Shown: positions 1 through 11,737 of the stretch, piece by piece
Numbering within the stretch: position 1 is the stretch's first letter
How the letters are laid out: every line of letters starts with the position of its first letter
Source: DASTCC01 sp035711465
GTDB lineage: Bacteria; Acidobacteriota; Vicinamibacteria; Vicinamibacterales; SCN-69-37
DNA: 20,929 nucleotides
Direction of reading: 5' to 3'
Assembly (NCBI GenBank): GCA_035711465.1
Contig: DASTCC010000070.1
Span: 1-20,929 of the forward strand
Translations under genes and position numbers: made by a program
Notes under the pieces: model-generated
What the model saw: the letters and a program-made list of their open reading frames with translations, nothing else
Told to the model about the DNA's origin: nothing
Database searches by the model: none

Positions 1-1638
1 GAGCACGACCGCGAAGAGCACCGCGCCGCCCGGCGTTCGCGCCAGCAGCCACGCGGGCAGCGTCGCGACGCCGACGAACGACAGGATATACAGCGTCCAG
101 TATCGCCTGAGCACCTGCCGCTGCGGCGGCCACGGCCGCCCGCACGGGACGTCATCGAGTCCGAGCAGGAAGACTTCGGTGACGAGCGCGCCCGCGCCGG
201 CGATCGTCGCGGCCATCGCGCCGGCCAGCAGGCCGGACCCGCGCCACGCGCAGGCGATGGCCGCGGCGCCGGCGATCGGCACGACGAGGAGTCCCCAGGA
301 GAGGCGGCGCAGGCCGGCGCGCGTCGCGGTCGTCGATCCCGGCGTGACGTCGAAGATCCACCCGGCCCGCACGTCAGTCGGCAGCGCCGCGGCGACGCGC
401 ACGCCGGCGGCGAGAAAGAACAGCATCCAGAACGGCACCGCGAGCGACTCGACGCCTGGGCCAGTCGCCGCGTTCGAAGGCCGCGACAACTCGTACATCA
501 ACGCCGGCACGCTCCAGGCGATGCACGCGCCGACGGCCGCGGCGACAACGAACCGCTGACGCGAGACGCGACCGATGGCCGCGAGCAGGAACTGCGACAT
601 CGCCGCCTGCAGGCCCGGACCGGAGACGACGCGGGCGAGGCGCTCGGCGTCGATCAGCCGACGCCGCGGGCCGATGCCGTCAGGCAGCTCGACCGCGCGC
701 GTCATGATCCGGCGGTACGCGATCGGCAGTCCGATCAGCGTGATCGCCAGGCCGGCGCCGACGCCGGCGATCGCCCGCCGCGCCAATGCTGCCAGGTGAG
801 CGTTGTCGTGGCGGAGCAGCGTCTCGTAGAGACCCGCGAACCACACCGGCGGCAGCCAGGCGATCGACGACGGCAGACGCGCCGTCCAGCGATCCGCCTC
901 GGTCAGGCCGCCGTCGATCCTGAAGTCGAACATGTAGCGATACGCGCGCGCGTCGCCGAGCGTGTCGCTGACCGTGCGGCTGATCGACGGCAGCGCGACG
1001 AGCAGCACGAGAATCGTCGCCACCAGCGTCGCCTGAAGCGCCGCCGACGCCCGCGGCAGGTACGGCGGCGCGATCGTGAGCGCCAGGATCGCCTGCGCCG
1101 AGGTGACCACGAGAAAGGTGAAGAGGCTGGCGGCGGACGCGGCGGCGAAGTGCGCCGACGCGCCGCGCCAGCCGACGCCGAAATATTCGATCGAGAGCAG
1201 GCTGCCGTAGGTGAGCGACGCCAGCGTGTGCATCGCCGCGGAGATCGCGCAGACGTAAATGGCCAGGCTCGCGATCTTCGCGCGGACGATCGCGCCAGGC
1301 CGAACCGGCAGCGGTCCGAGGACCAGCGTGTCGCGGCGATCGATGAGGAGCCGGTTCCAGACCAGCGCGCTGACCGCACCGGTAGCGACCATGCTGAGGC
1401 CAATGTAGAGCACCCGGTCCGCCCGCGAGATCTGCTGGAGCACGTCGAGGCCGAACTTCCGCTCGACCATCGTCCAGTCCCAGCCCATGAGCAGAATCGG
1501 CAGGATGAATCCGGGCGCGGCCAGACCCGCGAGCATCCAGATGAACGCCACCTGGCCGTCGTGCGCCCCGGCATCGCTCTCGGCGTCGAACAGGCGGCTC
1601 AGAAACGCCGAGGTCAGCGGCCCGGGACGGAGCGGCAC
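1..1638 (-). CDS. Polytopic membrane protein, ABC-2 exporter permease-like (partial, runs off left edge)
   Basis: A frame stays open for 546 codons from a GTG at 1636-1638 to the first base of the window, so the C-terminus is missing. An in-frame TAA three codons upstream (1645-1647) makes this GTG the earliest possible start. No Shine-Dalgarno site is obvious, and a later start is possible. The translation alternates long hydrophobic stretches (first at about residues 30-53, then near 75-95, 118-138, 160-180 and 190-207, with more in the second half) with short Arg-rich loops, as in a multi-spanning inner-membrane protein. The segment WNRLLIDRRDTLVLGPLPV, followed by an RAKI loop, resembles ABC-2-type exporter permeases. 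I see no ATPase motif, and an ATPase partner would have to lie outside the window. It lies 45 bp downstream of lipA on the same strand, but no functional link is evident. The coding call is firm; the family call is weak. Confidence 0.72.
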   Translation of the reverse strand, partial: MPLRPGPLTSAFLSRLFDAESDAGAHDGQVAFIWMLAGLAAPGFILPILLMGWDWTMVERKFGLDVLQQISRADRVLYIGLSMVATGAVSALVWNRLLIDRRDTLVLGPLPVRPGAIVRAKIASLAIYVCAISAAMHTLASLTYGSLLSIEYFGVGWRGASAHFAAASAASLFTFLVVTSAQAILALTIAPPYLPRASAALQATLVATILVLLVALPSISRTVSDTLGDARAYRYMFDFRIDGGLTEADRWTARLPSSIAWLPPVWFAGLYETLLRHDNAHLAALARRAIAGVGAGLAITLIGLPIAYRRIMTRAVELPDGIGPRRRLIDAERLARVVSGPGLQAAMSQFLLAAIGRVSRQRFVVAAAVGACIAWSVPALMYELSRPSNAATGPGVESLAVPFWMLFFLAAGVRVAAALPTDVRAGWIFDVTPGSTTATRAGLRRLSWGLLVVPIAGAAAIACAWRGSGLLAGAMAATIAGAGALVTEVFLLGLDDVPCGRPWPPQRQVLRRYWTLYILSFVGVATLPAWLLARTPGGAVLFAVVL

Positions 1639-1683
1639 GGGAGTTTAGACACCGGGCCGGAGGCAACGGGCCGCGCGAGCCGT

Positions 1684-2634
1684 CTAGGCGAGCGGCAACT
1701 CGGGCTGAACGCGGCGTTCGGCGTAGCTGTCGGCTTGTTCGTGGGCGTGGTACGACGAGCGGACGAGCGGCCCGGATTCGACGTGGCCGAAGCCCAGATC
1801 GAGGGCGATGCGCTTGAGCTCCACGAACTCGTCGGGCGTGTAGTAACGCGCCATCGGCAGGTGCGCGACGGAGGGTCGCAGGTACTGGCCGATCGTCAGG
1901 ATCTGGACGTCGATCTTGCGCAGGTCCTCGAGCACGTCGACGACTTCCTGGAAGGTCTCGCCAAGGCCGACCATCAGGCCGGTCTTGGTCGGAATCCCGG
2001 GCGCCCAGGTCCGGGCGCGATCGAGCAGCTCCAGTGCGCGCGCGTACCGGCCGCCGGGACGCGCCTGCCGGTAGAGGCGCGGCACGGTCTCGGTGTTGTG
2101 GTTGAGCACGTCGGGCCGGGCGGCGATCACCGTGCGCAGCGGCGCTTCCTGACCCTGGAAATCGGGGATCAACACCTCGACGCGGCACTCGGGCCGGCGC
2201 GCCTTGATCGCGGCAATCGTCGCCGCGAACGCGCCGGCGCCGAAGTCGGCGAGGTCGTCGCGATCGACCGACGTCACGACGACGTAGGCGAGCGTCATCG
2301 CCTCGACGGCGCGGGCGAGCTTCTCCGGTTCATCCGGGTCGAGCGCGAGCGGCGCGCCGTGCGTGACGTTGCAGTAGCCGCACGCGCGAGTGCAGACGTC
2401 GCCCATGATCATGAACGTCGCCGTGCCGTGATGCCAGCACTCGCCGATGTTGGGGCAGTGCGCCTCTTCGCAGACCGTGTGCAGGTTGAGCTCGCGCATG
2501 AGCGAGCGCAGGCGAAGATAATTCGGCGATCCCGGCGCGCGCACCTTCAGCCACGCCGGCTTCGGCGTGCGCGAAAGCACGTCGTCTTTGACGCGTCGGC
2601 CCCGGATGAATTGAAGCGGCGCGATCCCGGACAT
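1684..2634 (-). CDS. lipA: Lipoyl synthase (radical SAM)
   Basis: LipA inserts two sulfur atoms into the octanoyl group carried by lipoyl domains of 2-oxoacid dehydrogenases and the glycine cleavage H protein; it acts in the cytoplasm. With the ATG at 2632-2634 the protein has 316 residues, close to the usual length of about 320. The auxiliary-cluster motif C-x4-C-x5-C is at C55/C60/C66 (CEEAHCPNIGEC). The radical-SAM motif C-x3-C-x2-C is at C81/C85/C88 (CTRACGYC). The C-terminal RSSYHA contains the conserved serine that ligates the auxiliary cluster. An upstream in-frame ATG (2707-2709) would add 25 residues not typical of the family. The chosen ATG sits 8 nt after TATACT, so a leaderless transcript is plausible. 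No lipB or dehydrogenase gene is adjacent. Confidence 0.95.
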   Translation of the reverse strand: MSGIAPLQFIRGRRVKDDVLSRTPKPAWLKVRAPGSPNYLRLRSLMRELNLHTVCEEAHCPNIGECWHHGTATFMIMGDVCTRACGYCNVTHGAPLALDPDEPEKLARAVEAMTLAYVVVTSVDRDDLADFGAGAFAATIAAIKARRPECRVEVLIPDFQGQEAPLRTVIAARPDVLNHNTETVPRLYRQARPGGRYARALELLDRARTWAPGIPTKTGLMVGLGETFQEVVDVLEDLRKIDVQILTIGQYLRPSVAHLPMARYYTPDEFVELKRIALDLGFGHVESGPLVRSSYHAHEQADSYAERRVQPELPLA

Positions 2635-2648
2635 CCGCAGCGAGTATA
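2635..2648 (-). promoter_or_regulatory. Putative leaderless promoter -10 element of lipA
   Basis: On the minus strand TATACT (2643-2648, 5 of 6 matches to TATAAT) ends 8 nt before the chosen lipA ATG. A transcript starting the usual 6-8 nt after a -10 element would begin at or next to the ATG, and no Shine-Dalgarno sequence is visible. No good -35 hexamer was found at 16-18 bp. The assignment is inference from sequence. Confidence 0.4.
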
Positions 2649-2710
2649 TCAACCGAATCGGCCGCCAATCGATAACGGAAATCGCCAGGCGGACCGCGCG
2701 TTGACCCATG

Positions 2711-2740
2711 CCGGAAGCGGCGATACATTGCCGCTTCGGG
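2711..2740. repeat. Inverted repeat in the lipA / hydrolase divergent spacer
   Basis: The arms CCGGAAGCGGC (2711-2721) and GCCGCTTCGGG (2730-2740) pair at 10 of 11 positions around an 8-nt loop, GATACATT. It lies between two divergent genes and just upstream of the lipA start region. It could be an operator dyad or an RNA hairpin in a longer lipA leader. No poly-T tract follows on either strand, so a terminator is less likely. Confidence 0.45.
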
Positions 2741-2826
2741 TCGACGTCACGCCGGGCAAATCGCAGGCAACCGTTTGCCCATCGTGAGCAACCGGCTGCC
2801 GTACTTTTCTTGGCGCTGACGCGCTT

Positions 2827-2866
2827 ACCCGATCACCCGATCACCCGATTACCCGATTACCCGATC
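2827..2866. repeat. Tandem 8-bp repeat ACCCGATY x5
   Basis: Five perfectly abutting 8-bp units read ACCCGATC, ACCCGATC, ACCCGATT, ACCCGATT, ACCCGATC; only the last base varies (C or T). The array ends 11 bp before the ATG of the metallo-hydrolase, so it occupies the leader or promoter region of that gene. The unit is not a multiple of three and is not coding. The rest of the spacer (2741-2826) shows a weak GGCAA...TTGCC dyad near 2766-2779 and nothing else I can name. Confidence 0.85.
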
Positions 2867-2877
2867 AAAGATTGCTT

Positions 2878-3582
2878 ATGTCTCTCTCCATCACCTGGCT
2901 CGGCCACTCCACCTTCATCGTCGGCCTGCCCGACGGCCGCCGGCTGCTCTTCGATCCCTGGCTCGGCAATCCGAACTGCCCGCCTGCGTTCGCCAAAGCC
3001 GATGCGCTCAAGCCCATCGATCTGATTCTCGTGTCGCACGGCCACAGCGACCACAGCGGCGATGCCGTCGCCGCCGCGCGCGCGACCGGCGCGCCGGTCG
3101 TCTGCGTGTTCGAGCTCGGCCTGCTGCTGACGCAGAAGGGGCTGCAGAACGTCAAGGACATGAGCATCGGCGGCACGCAGCGCATCGGCGATATCGCCGT
3201 GACGATGACCAACGCCATTCACTCGGGCTCGTTCGACGAGGACGGCAAGATCATCTACAGCGGCGGCGCCACCGGCTTCATCGTCCGCGCCCCGAACACG
3301 CCGACGCTCTACTACGCCGGCGACACCGCGATCTTCGGCGACATGAAGATCTTCGGCGAGATCTACAGGCCGGAGATCGCGTTCCTGCCGATCGGCGATC
3401 ACTACACGATGGGGCCGGACACCGCGGCGATCGCGGCGAAGTGGCTCGGCGTGCGACAGGTCGTGCCGATGCACTGGGGCACGTTCCCGCTGCTGACCGG
3501 CACGCCCGCCGCGCTCAAGACTCACCTGGCGGGGACGTCGATCGAGGTGCTGGAATTGAAACCGGGCGAAACCGCGAAGTAG
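2878..3582 (+). CDS. Metal-dependent hydrolase, metallo-beta-lactamase fold (UPF0173/YtkL-like)
   Basis: This is a 234-residue predicted cytoplasmic hydrolase. The N-terminus ITWLGHSTF, the motif SHGHSDHSGD (H54, H56, D58, H59, the HxHxDH metal site), YYAGDTAIFGDM in the middle, and VPMHWGTFP near the end are the pattern of the UPF0173 branch of the metallo-beta-lactamase superfamily. The length fits single-domain members. The physiological substrate of this branch is not established, so none is assigned. The ATG at 2878 was chosen over a TTG six bases upstream because family members begin close to the ITWLGH segment; the ribosome site (AAAG) is weak. An 8-bp tandem array lies immediately upstream, and a strong hairpin terminator lies 26 bp after the stop. 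It appears monocistronic. Confidence 0.9.
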   Translation: MSLSITWLGHSTFIVGLPDGRRLLFDPWLGNPNCPPAFAKADALKPIDLILVSHGHSDHSGDAVAAARATGAPVVCVFELGLLLTQKGLQNVKDMSIGGTQRIGDIAVTMTNAIHSGSFDEDGKIIYSGGATGFIVRAPNTPTLYYAGDTAIFGDMKIFGEIYRPEIAFLPIGDHYTMGPDTAAIAAKWLGVRQVVPMHWGTFPLLTGTPAALKTHLAGTSIEVLELKPGETAK

Positions 3583-3608
3583 CGCGGTCGTTGCCGGCGA
3601 AAGAACAA

Positions 3609-3643
3609 AGGGCGGAGGTGAGCGCTGGCTCCCTCCGCCCTTC
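3609..3643. terminator. Bidirectional hairpin terminator between convergent genes
   Basis: AAGGGCGGAGG (3609-3619) and CCTCCGCCCTT (3633-3643) form a perfect 11-bp stem. Past a single bulged T, the stem extends by GAGC/GCTC around a GCTG loop. The hairpin lies between the stops of the convergent hydrolase (3582) and Asp-box gene (3673). Its A/T-ending outer arms suit termination in both directions, though no long U tract follows. Confidence 0.75.
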
Positions 3644-3672
3644 GTCTGTTCAGGCGGGCCGTTCGACGCGGA

Positions 3673-6699
<3,027 letters not shown>

Positions 6700-6798
6700 G
6701 GTTCGTTCTCTCCTTGGAGCACGCAAAAACGAGCGAGGCCCGAAGCGACCTGGGAGATGGAAATACTACCGCAGAGCGGATTCTGCTTCAGCCGGAAC
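6700..6798. other. Spacer between boxR-like gene and Asp-box gene
   Basis: Read on the minus strand, this holds a weak GCAGA/TCTGC dyad (6771-6786), a -10-like TAGTAT, a short T5 run, and the Shine-Dalgarno site of the Asp-box gene. A promoter for that gene is possible, but no convincing -35 is visible. Confidence 0.3.
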
Positions 6799-7584
6799 CT
6801 ACCCGAGTACAGCCTCAACTCTGGCCAGCACCCCGGAAGGACGCACGCCGGAGGTGTCGACCGTGTGGTCCGCGCGGGCGTAGAGCGGCTCGCGGCGGGC
6901 CAGCAGGCGCTCGAGCGCCTCGCGCGCGTGCGGGTGCTCGTCGATCATCCGCCGATCGCCTTGACGGAGGACGCGCTGCCAGTGGTCGGCGGCGCGGGCC
7001 TTGAGCCAGATGGTCGTCGCCTGGCTGCGCAGGAGCGCGAACGCGTCCGGGGAGGTGACGATGCCGCCGCCGGCGGCGATGACCATGGATTCGCCCGAGC
7101 CGACGAGCTCGACGAGCGTCTCGTGCTCGAGCCGGCGGTAGTAGTCCTCGCCGTGCATCGAGAACATCTCGCTCAGCCCGAGCCCGGCGCGGCGCTCGAC
7201 CTCGCGATCGAGCTCGACGAACCGCAGGCGGCGCTTGCGCGCCAGCCGGCGGCCGATCGTCGTCTTGCCGGCGCCGCGCAGGCCGAGGAGCGCGATGATC
7301 TCGGCGCGCGGCGAGTCGGCGTCGGTCGTCACCAGATGCGACGGGGTGGTGTCGAGCGCGGCGGCGAGATCGGCGAGGCGGCGGATCGAGATGTTGCCGC
7401 GGCCGGCCTCGACGTCCATCAGGAACCGCAGCGACAGCCCGGCGCGATCGGCGAGCGCGCGGAGCGTCAGCTGCCGCGCCTGCCGGCGCTCGCGGGCGCG
7501 GCGGCCGAGCGTGGCGAGAATCGCGTCGGCGTCGGGGCGTCGCCGCCGCGCGCGCGGACGAGCGAGCCGGGCCGGGGCCGTCAT
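6799..7584 (-). CDS. boxR: BoxR/BzdR-type transcriptional regulator: XRE helix-turn-helix fused to shikimate-kinase-like domain
   Basis: This 261-residue protein has two domains. Residues about 25-85 are an XRE-type helix-turn-helix (LTLRALADRAGLSLRFLMDVEAG, then NISIRRLADLAAAL). Residues about 92-261 match shikimate kinase, with a P-loop GLRGAGKTT (101-109), ELDREVE (D126) and AAGGG (170-174). This fusion is characteristic of BzdR/BoxR regulators, in which the kinase-like domain senses benzoyl-CoA; their known role is repression of benzoate genes. Divergent orientation from boxC across a 97-bp spacer supports the assignment strongly. The N-terminus is unusually Arg-rich (residues 6-16). The ATG at 7582-7584 lies 8 nt after TATATT, so the mRNA may be leaderless. 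The sensed ligand is inferred from family and neighbours. Confidence 0.9.
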   Translation of the reverse strand: MTAPARLARPRARRRRPDADAILATLGRRARERRQARQLTLRALADRAGLSLRFLMDVEAGRGNISIRRLADLAAALDTTPSHLVTTDADSPRAEIIALLGLRGAGKTTIGRRLARKRRLRFVELDREVERRAGLGLSEMFSMHGEDYYRRLEHETLVELVGSGESMVIAAGGGIVTSPDAFALLRSQATTIWLKARAADHWQRVLRQGDRRMIDEHPHAREALERLLARREPLYARADHTVDTSGVRPSGVLARVEAVLG

Positions 7585-7681
7585 CGAGGTGCAATATACC
7601 GCATCTTCAGACGCGGCTGCGCACTATAATGCCTTGACAGTCCGTCGCACCCGCCGCTAGGCTTTTCGAGGAAAACCACGC
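7585..7681. promoter_or_regulatory. Divergent boxR / boxC promoter-operator region
   Basis: On the plus strand a perfect TATAAT (7625-7630) would start boxC transcription near 7637, giving a leader of about 45 nt that ends in GAGGA (7668-7672), 9 nt before the boxC ATG. On the minus strand TATATT (7593-7598) lies 8 nt before the boxR ATG. Neither has a good -35 hexamer. Each -10 sits in a similar context when read on its own strand: TGCGGTATATTGC for boxR and TGCGCACTATAATGC for boxC. Operators of the related BzdR contain TGCA elements, so these are candidate BoxR sites; a bound regulator would cover both -10s. A TTGACA at 7634-7639 pairs only with a poor -10 (TAGGCT) and is too close to the ribosome site. 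Confidence 0.55.
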
Positions 7682-9343
<1,662 letters not shown>

Positions 9344-9358
9344 GCGGAGACGGGCACG

Positions 9359-10777
9359 ATGATCTCTTCCGAGAAGATTCCGAACAACGTCGACCTGCAC
9401 CTCAACAAGCGCCTGCAGCGCGCGCTCGAGCACTGGCAGCCGCAGTACATCCAGTGGTGGAAGGACATGGGCCCGCAGGGCTTTCAGGAGTACCACCAGG
9501 TGTACGTGCGCACGGCGGTCAGCGTCGATCCGGCCGGCTGGGCGCACTTCGAGTACGTGAAGCTGCCGGAGTACCGGTGGGGCATCTTCCTCGCCGACCC
9601 CGTCGTCAACCGCACGATTGGCTTCGGCGACTTCTTCGGCCAGCCGGTGTGGCAGGAGGTGCCCGGCGAGTTCCGCAACCAGCTCCGCCGCCTCATCGTT
9701 ACCCAGGGCGACACCGAGCCGGCGAGCGTCGAGCAGCAGCGATGGCTCGGCCATCGCTGCCCGAGCCTCTACGACCTCCGCAATCTGTTCCAGGTCAACG
9801 TCGAAGAGGGGCGCCATCTCTGGGCGATGGTCTACCTGCTGCACTCCTACTTCGGCCGCGACGGCCGCGACGAGGCCGAGGACCTGCTGGCCCGCCAGAG
9901 CGGCAACCGCGACAAGCCGCGCATCCTCGACGCCTTCAACGAGCCGATCGACAACTGGCTCGACTTCTTCATGTTCACGATGTTCACCGACCGCGACGGC
10001 AAGTCGCAGCTGCTCTCGCTCTCGGAGAGCTCGCTCGATCCGCTGGCGCGGACCACGCGCTTCATGCTGACCGAAGAGGCGCACCACATGTTCGTCGGCG
10101 AAACCGGCATCGCGCGCATCATCAAGCGAACGTGCGAGCTGATGCAGGAGACCGGGCTGGCCGAGGACGTCCGCAAGCTCGGCGGCCTCGATCTGCCGAC
10201 GATTCAGAAGCACATCAACCTGTGGTTCTCGCTCAGCCTCGATCTGCACGGCAGCGAGGTCTCGACCAATGCCGCCACCTACTTCGCCAACGGGCTCAAG
10301 GGCCGCGCCGAGGAAGAGAAGTGGGACGAGCACCGCGTCCAGGACACGCCCTACGAGCTCGAGCTGATGCGGGACGGCGAGGTCGTGCGCACGGAAGTGC
10401 CGATGCGCAACGCGATGAACGAGGTTCTGCGCGACTGGTACGTCGGCGACTGCGAGGCCGGCGTCGCCCGCTGGAACAAGATCTTCGAGCGCTTCGGCAT
10501 GTCGGATCGCCTGCGCCTCCCGGATCGCAAGTTCAACCGCAACATCGGCCAGTTCGCCGGCTTCCACTTCGATCCGGACGGCCGCCCGCTGAGCAAGGAG
10601 GACTGGGAGCGACGCAGGTACGAATGGCTGCCGTCGCCGGCCGACAAGCAGTACCTGCTCAGCATCCAGAACGCGTCGATCTACGAGCCCGGCCGCTTCG
10701 CCAACTACATCGCGCCGCCGCAACGCGGCATCAAGGGCCAGCCGATCAACTTCGAGTACGTGCGGACGGAGATGTGA
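9359..10777 (+). CDS. boxB: Benzoyl-CoA 2,3-epoxidase, diiron subunit BoxB
   Basis: BoxB is the diiron oxygenase that inserts one O2 atom into benzoyl-CoA to form 2,3-epoxybenzoyl-CoA, with electrons from the reductase BoxA. The 472-residue length matches the family. Predicted iron ligands are visible in two E-x2-H motifs, E150/H153 (EEGRH) and E240/H243 (EEAHH), plus E120 and D211. These positions coincide with those I recall from the Azoarcus BoxB structure. The substrate-side sequence RTAVSVDPAGWAHFEYVKLPEYRWGIF is typical of BoxB. The ATG is preceded by GCGGAGA at a suitable distance. The gene lies 15 bp after boxC and is followed by a pair of REP-like repeats. No boxA is present in the window, so reducing power must come from an unlinked or further-away partner. 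Confidence 0.96.
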   Translation: MISSEKIPNNVDLHLNKRLQRALEHWQPQYIQWWKDMGPQGFQEYHQVYVRTAVSVDPAGWAHFEYVKLPEYRWGIFLADPVVNRTIGFGDFFGQPVWQEVPGEFRNQLRRLIVTQGDTEPASVEQQRWLGHRCPSLYDLRNLFQVNVEEGRHLWAMVYLLHSYFGRDGRDEAEDLLARQSGNRDKPRILDAFNEPIDNWLDFFMFTMFTDRDGKSQLLSLSESSLDPLARTTRFMLTEEAHHMFVGETGIARIIKRTCELMQETGLAEDVRKLGGLDLPTIQKHINLWFSLSLDLHGSEVSTNAATYFANGLKGRAEEEKWDEHRVQDTPYELELMRDGEVVRTEVPMRNAMNEVLRDWYVGDCEAGVARWNKIFERFGMSDRLRLPDRKFNRNIGQFAGFHFDPDGRPLSKEDWERRRYEWLPSPADKQYLLSIQNASIYEPGRFANYIAPPQRGIKGQPINFEYVRTEM

Positions 10778-10793
10778 TGCGTGTCTTTCTAAC

Positions 10794-10905
10794 AGGTGAC
10801 GGGGTCAGTCCCGGCTGTCGCCAGGCGGGGACGGACCCCGTATCTTTCAAAGGTGACGGGGTCAGTCCCGGCTATCGCCAGGCGGGGACAGACCCCGTAT
10901 CTTCC
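10794..10905. repeat. Two tandem copies of a REP-like palindromic element (57-bp period)
   Basis: Copy 1 spans 10794-10848 and copy 2 spans 10851-10905. They differ at few positions, mainly two point changes in the core. Each contains an inverted repeat: ACGGGGTCAGTCCC on the left (10799-10812 in copy 1) and GGGGACGGACCCCGT on the right (10827-10841), so each can fold into a stable hairpin. The GGGGTC...GACCCC core resembles REP elements mobilised by RAYT (Y1) transposases; no transposase gene is in the window. The array fills the whole gap between boxB and the hydratase gene, ending four bases before its ATG. Two GC-rich hairpins inside an apparent operon could attenuate or stabilise segments of the mRNA. 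Confidence 0.85.
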
Positions 10906-10909
10906 TAGG

Positions 10910-11704
10910 ATGCGCGTCCTAGTCGAAAGGCGCGACGGCGTCGCTGTCGTCATCCTCAACGAGCCGCCCGCCAACACCTACTCCTACGAGCTCATGCGCG
11001 AGCTCGATGCCGCGATTCTGGATCTGCGGATGGATCGCGGCGTCCACGTCATCGTCCTGACCGGTGCCGGCGAGAAGTTCTTCTGCGCGGGCGCGACGAT
11101 CGGCATGCTCAAGGACGCCGATCCGGAGTTCAAGTACTACTTCTGTCTCCACGCCAACGAGACGCTCAACCGTCTCGAGCAGACGCCGAAGCTCGTGATC
11201 GCTGCACTCAACGGCCATACCGTCGGCGGCGGGCTCGAGGTGGCGATGGCGGCCGATCTGCGGATCGCCCGCGCCGGCGGCGCCAAGATCGGCCTGCCCG
11301 AGGTCGCGCTCGGCGTGCTGCCGGGCACAGGCGGCACGCAGCGGCTCGCGCGGCTCGTCGGCAAGGCGCGGGCGATGGAGCTGATGATCAGCGGTCGCCT
11401 GTTGACGATGGACGAGGGGCACGCTGCCGGGCTCGTCACCGAGGTCTGGGGCCAGGATCGGCTCGCCGGCCGTTCGTTCGTCGACGCCGTGGTCGAGTAC
11501 GCGAAGGAGTTCACGCCGCCGCACAAGGCGAGCCGCGCCGTCGGACGGATCAAGCGCGCGGTGCAATCGGGCCTCGACGCAGGCTTCAGCGAAGGACTCG
11601 CGCTCGAGCGCGAGCTCCAGCAGCTCCTGTTCGAAAGCGACGACGCCAGGGAAGGCATCGCGGCGAATCTGGAGAAGCGCAAGCCTCACTTCAGCGGCCG
11701 CTGA
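10910..11704 (+). CDS. Enoyl-CoA hydratase/isomerase (crotonase family)
   Basis: This is a 264-residue single-domain crotonase. It shows the oxyanion motif FFCAGATIGML, NGHTVGGGLEVAMAADLRIA with the first catalytic glutamate (E110), and IGLPEVALGVLPGTGGTQRLAR with the second (E131). Both glutamates are present, so true hydratase activity is possible. In the box context it could isomerise 3,4-dehydroadipyl-CoA or hydrate 2,3-dehydroadipyl-CoA; sequence alone does not decide. The ATG at 10910 was chosen because the family starts just before the RRDGVAVVILNEP segment. A longer frame from 10796 only translates the REP repeats. There is no normal Shine-Dalgarno spacing (CTAGG directly abuts the ATG), so translation may depend on sequences within the repeat. 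The aldehyde dehydrogenase follows after 33 bp. Confidence 0.92.
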   Translation: MRVLVERRDGVAVVILNEPPANTYSYELMRELDAAILDLRMDRGVHVIVLTGAGEKFFCAGATIGMLKDADPEFKYYFCLHANETLNRLEQTPKLVIAALNGHTVGGGLEVAMAADLRIARAGGAKIGLPEVALGVLPGTGGTQRLARLVGKARAMELMISGRLLTMDEGHAAGLVTEVWGQDRLAGRSFVDAVVEYAKEFTPPHKASRAVGRIKRAVQSGLDAGFSEGLALERELQQLLFESDDAREGIAANLEKRKPHFSGR

Positions 11705-11737
11705 CCACGGCCGCCCTCTCGAATCCGGAGTGTCTTT

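Noticed and set aside
680..2188. A minus-strand open frame spanning from within lipA into the membrane-protein gene
   Set aside because: It lies in a different frame from both real genes, is rich in Arg and Pro, and lacks any motif; lipA and the membrane protein explain the region.
2827..2866. The octamer array as a CRISPR
   Set aside because: Units are only 8 bp and abut directly with no spacers; no cas gene is nearby.
6771..6786. GCAGA/TCTGC hairpin as a terminator of the boxR-like gene
   Set aside because: The stem is only 5 bp with no clear U tract after it, so it is too weak to call.
7634..7663. TTGACA as the -35 of the boxC promoter
   Set aside because: Its only partner at suitable spacing is TAGGCT (3 of 6), and transcription would start on top of the ribosome binding site. 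TATAAT at 7625-7630 is a better candidate.
10796..10909. N-terminal extension of the enoyl-CoA hydratase through the REP repeats
   Set aside because: The extension only translates the two repeat copies (GSVPAVARRG... twice) and precedes the normal family start; the ATG at 10910 fits the family.
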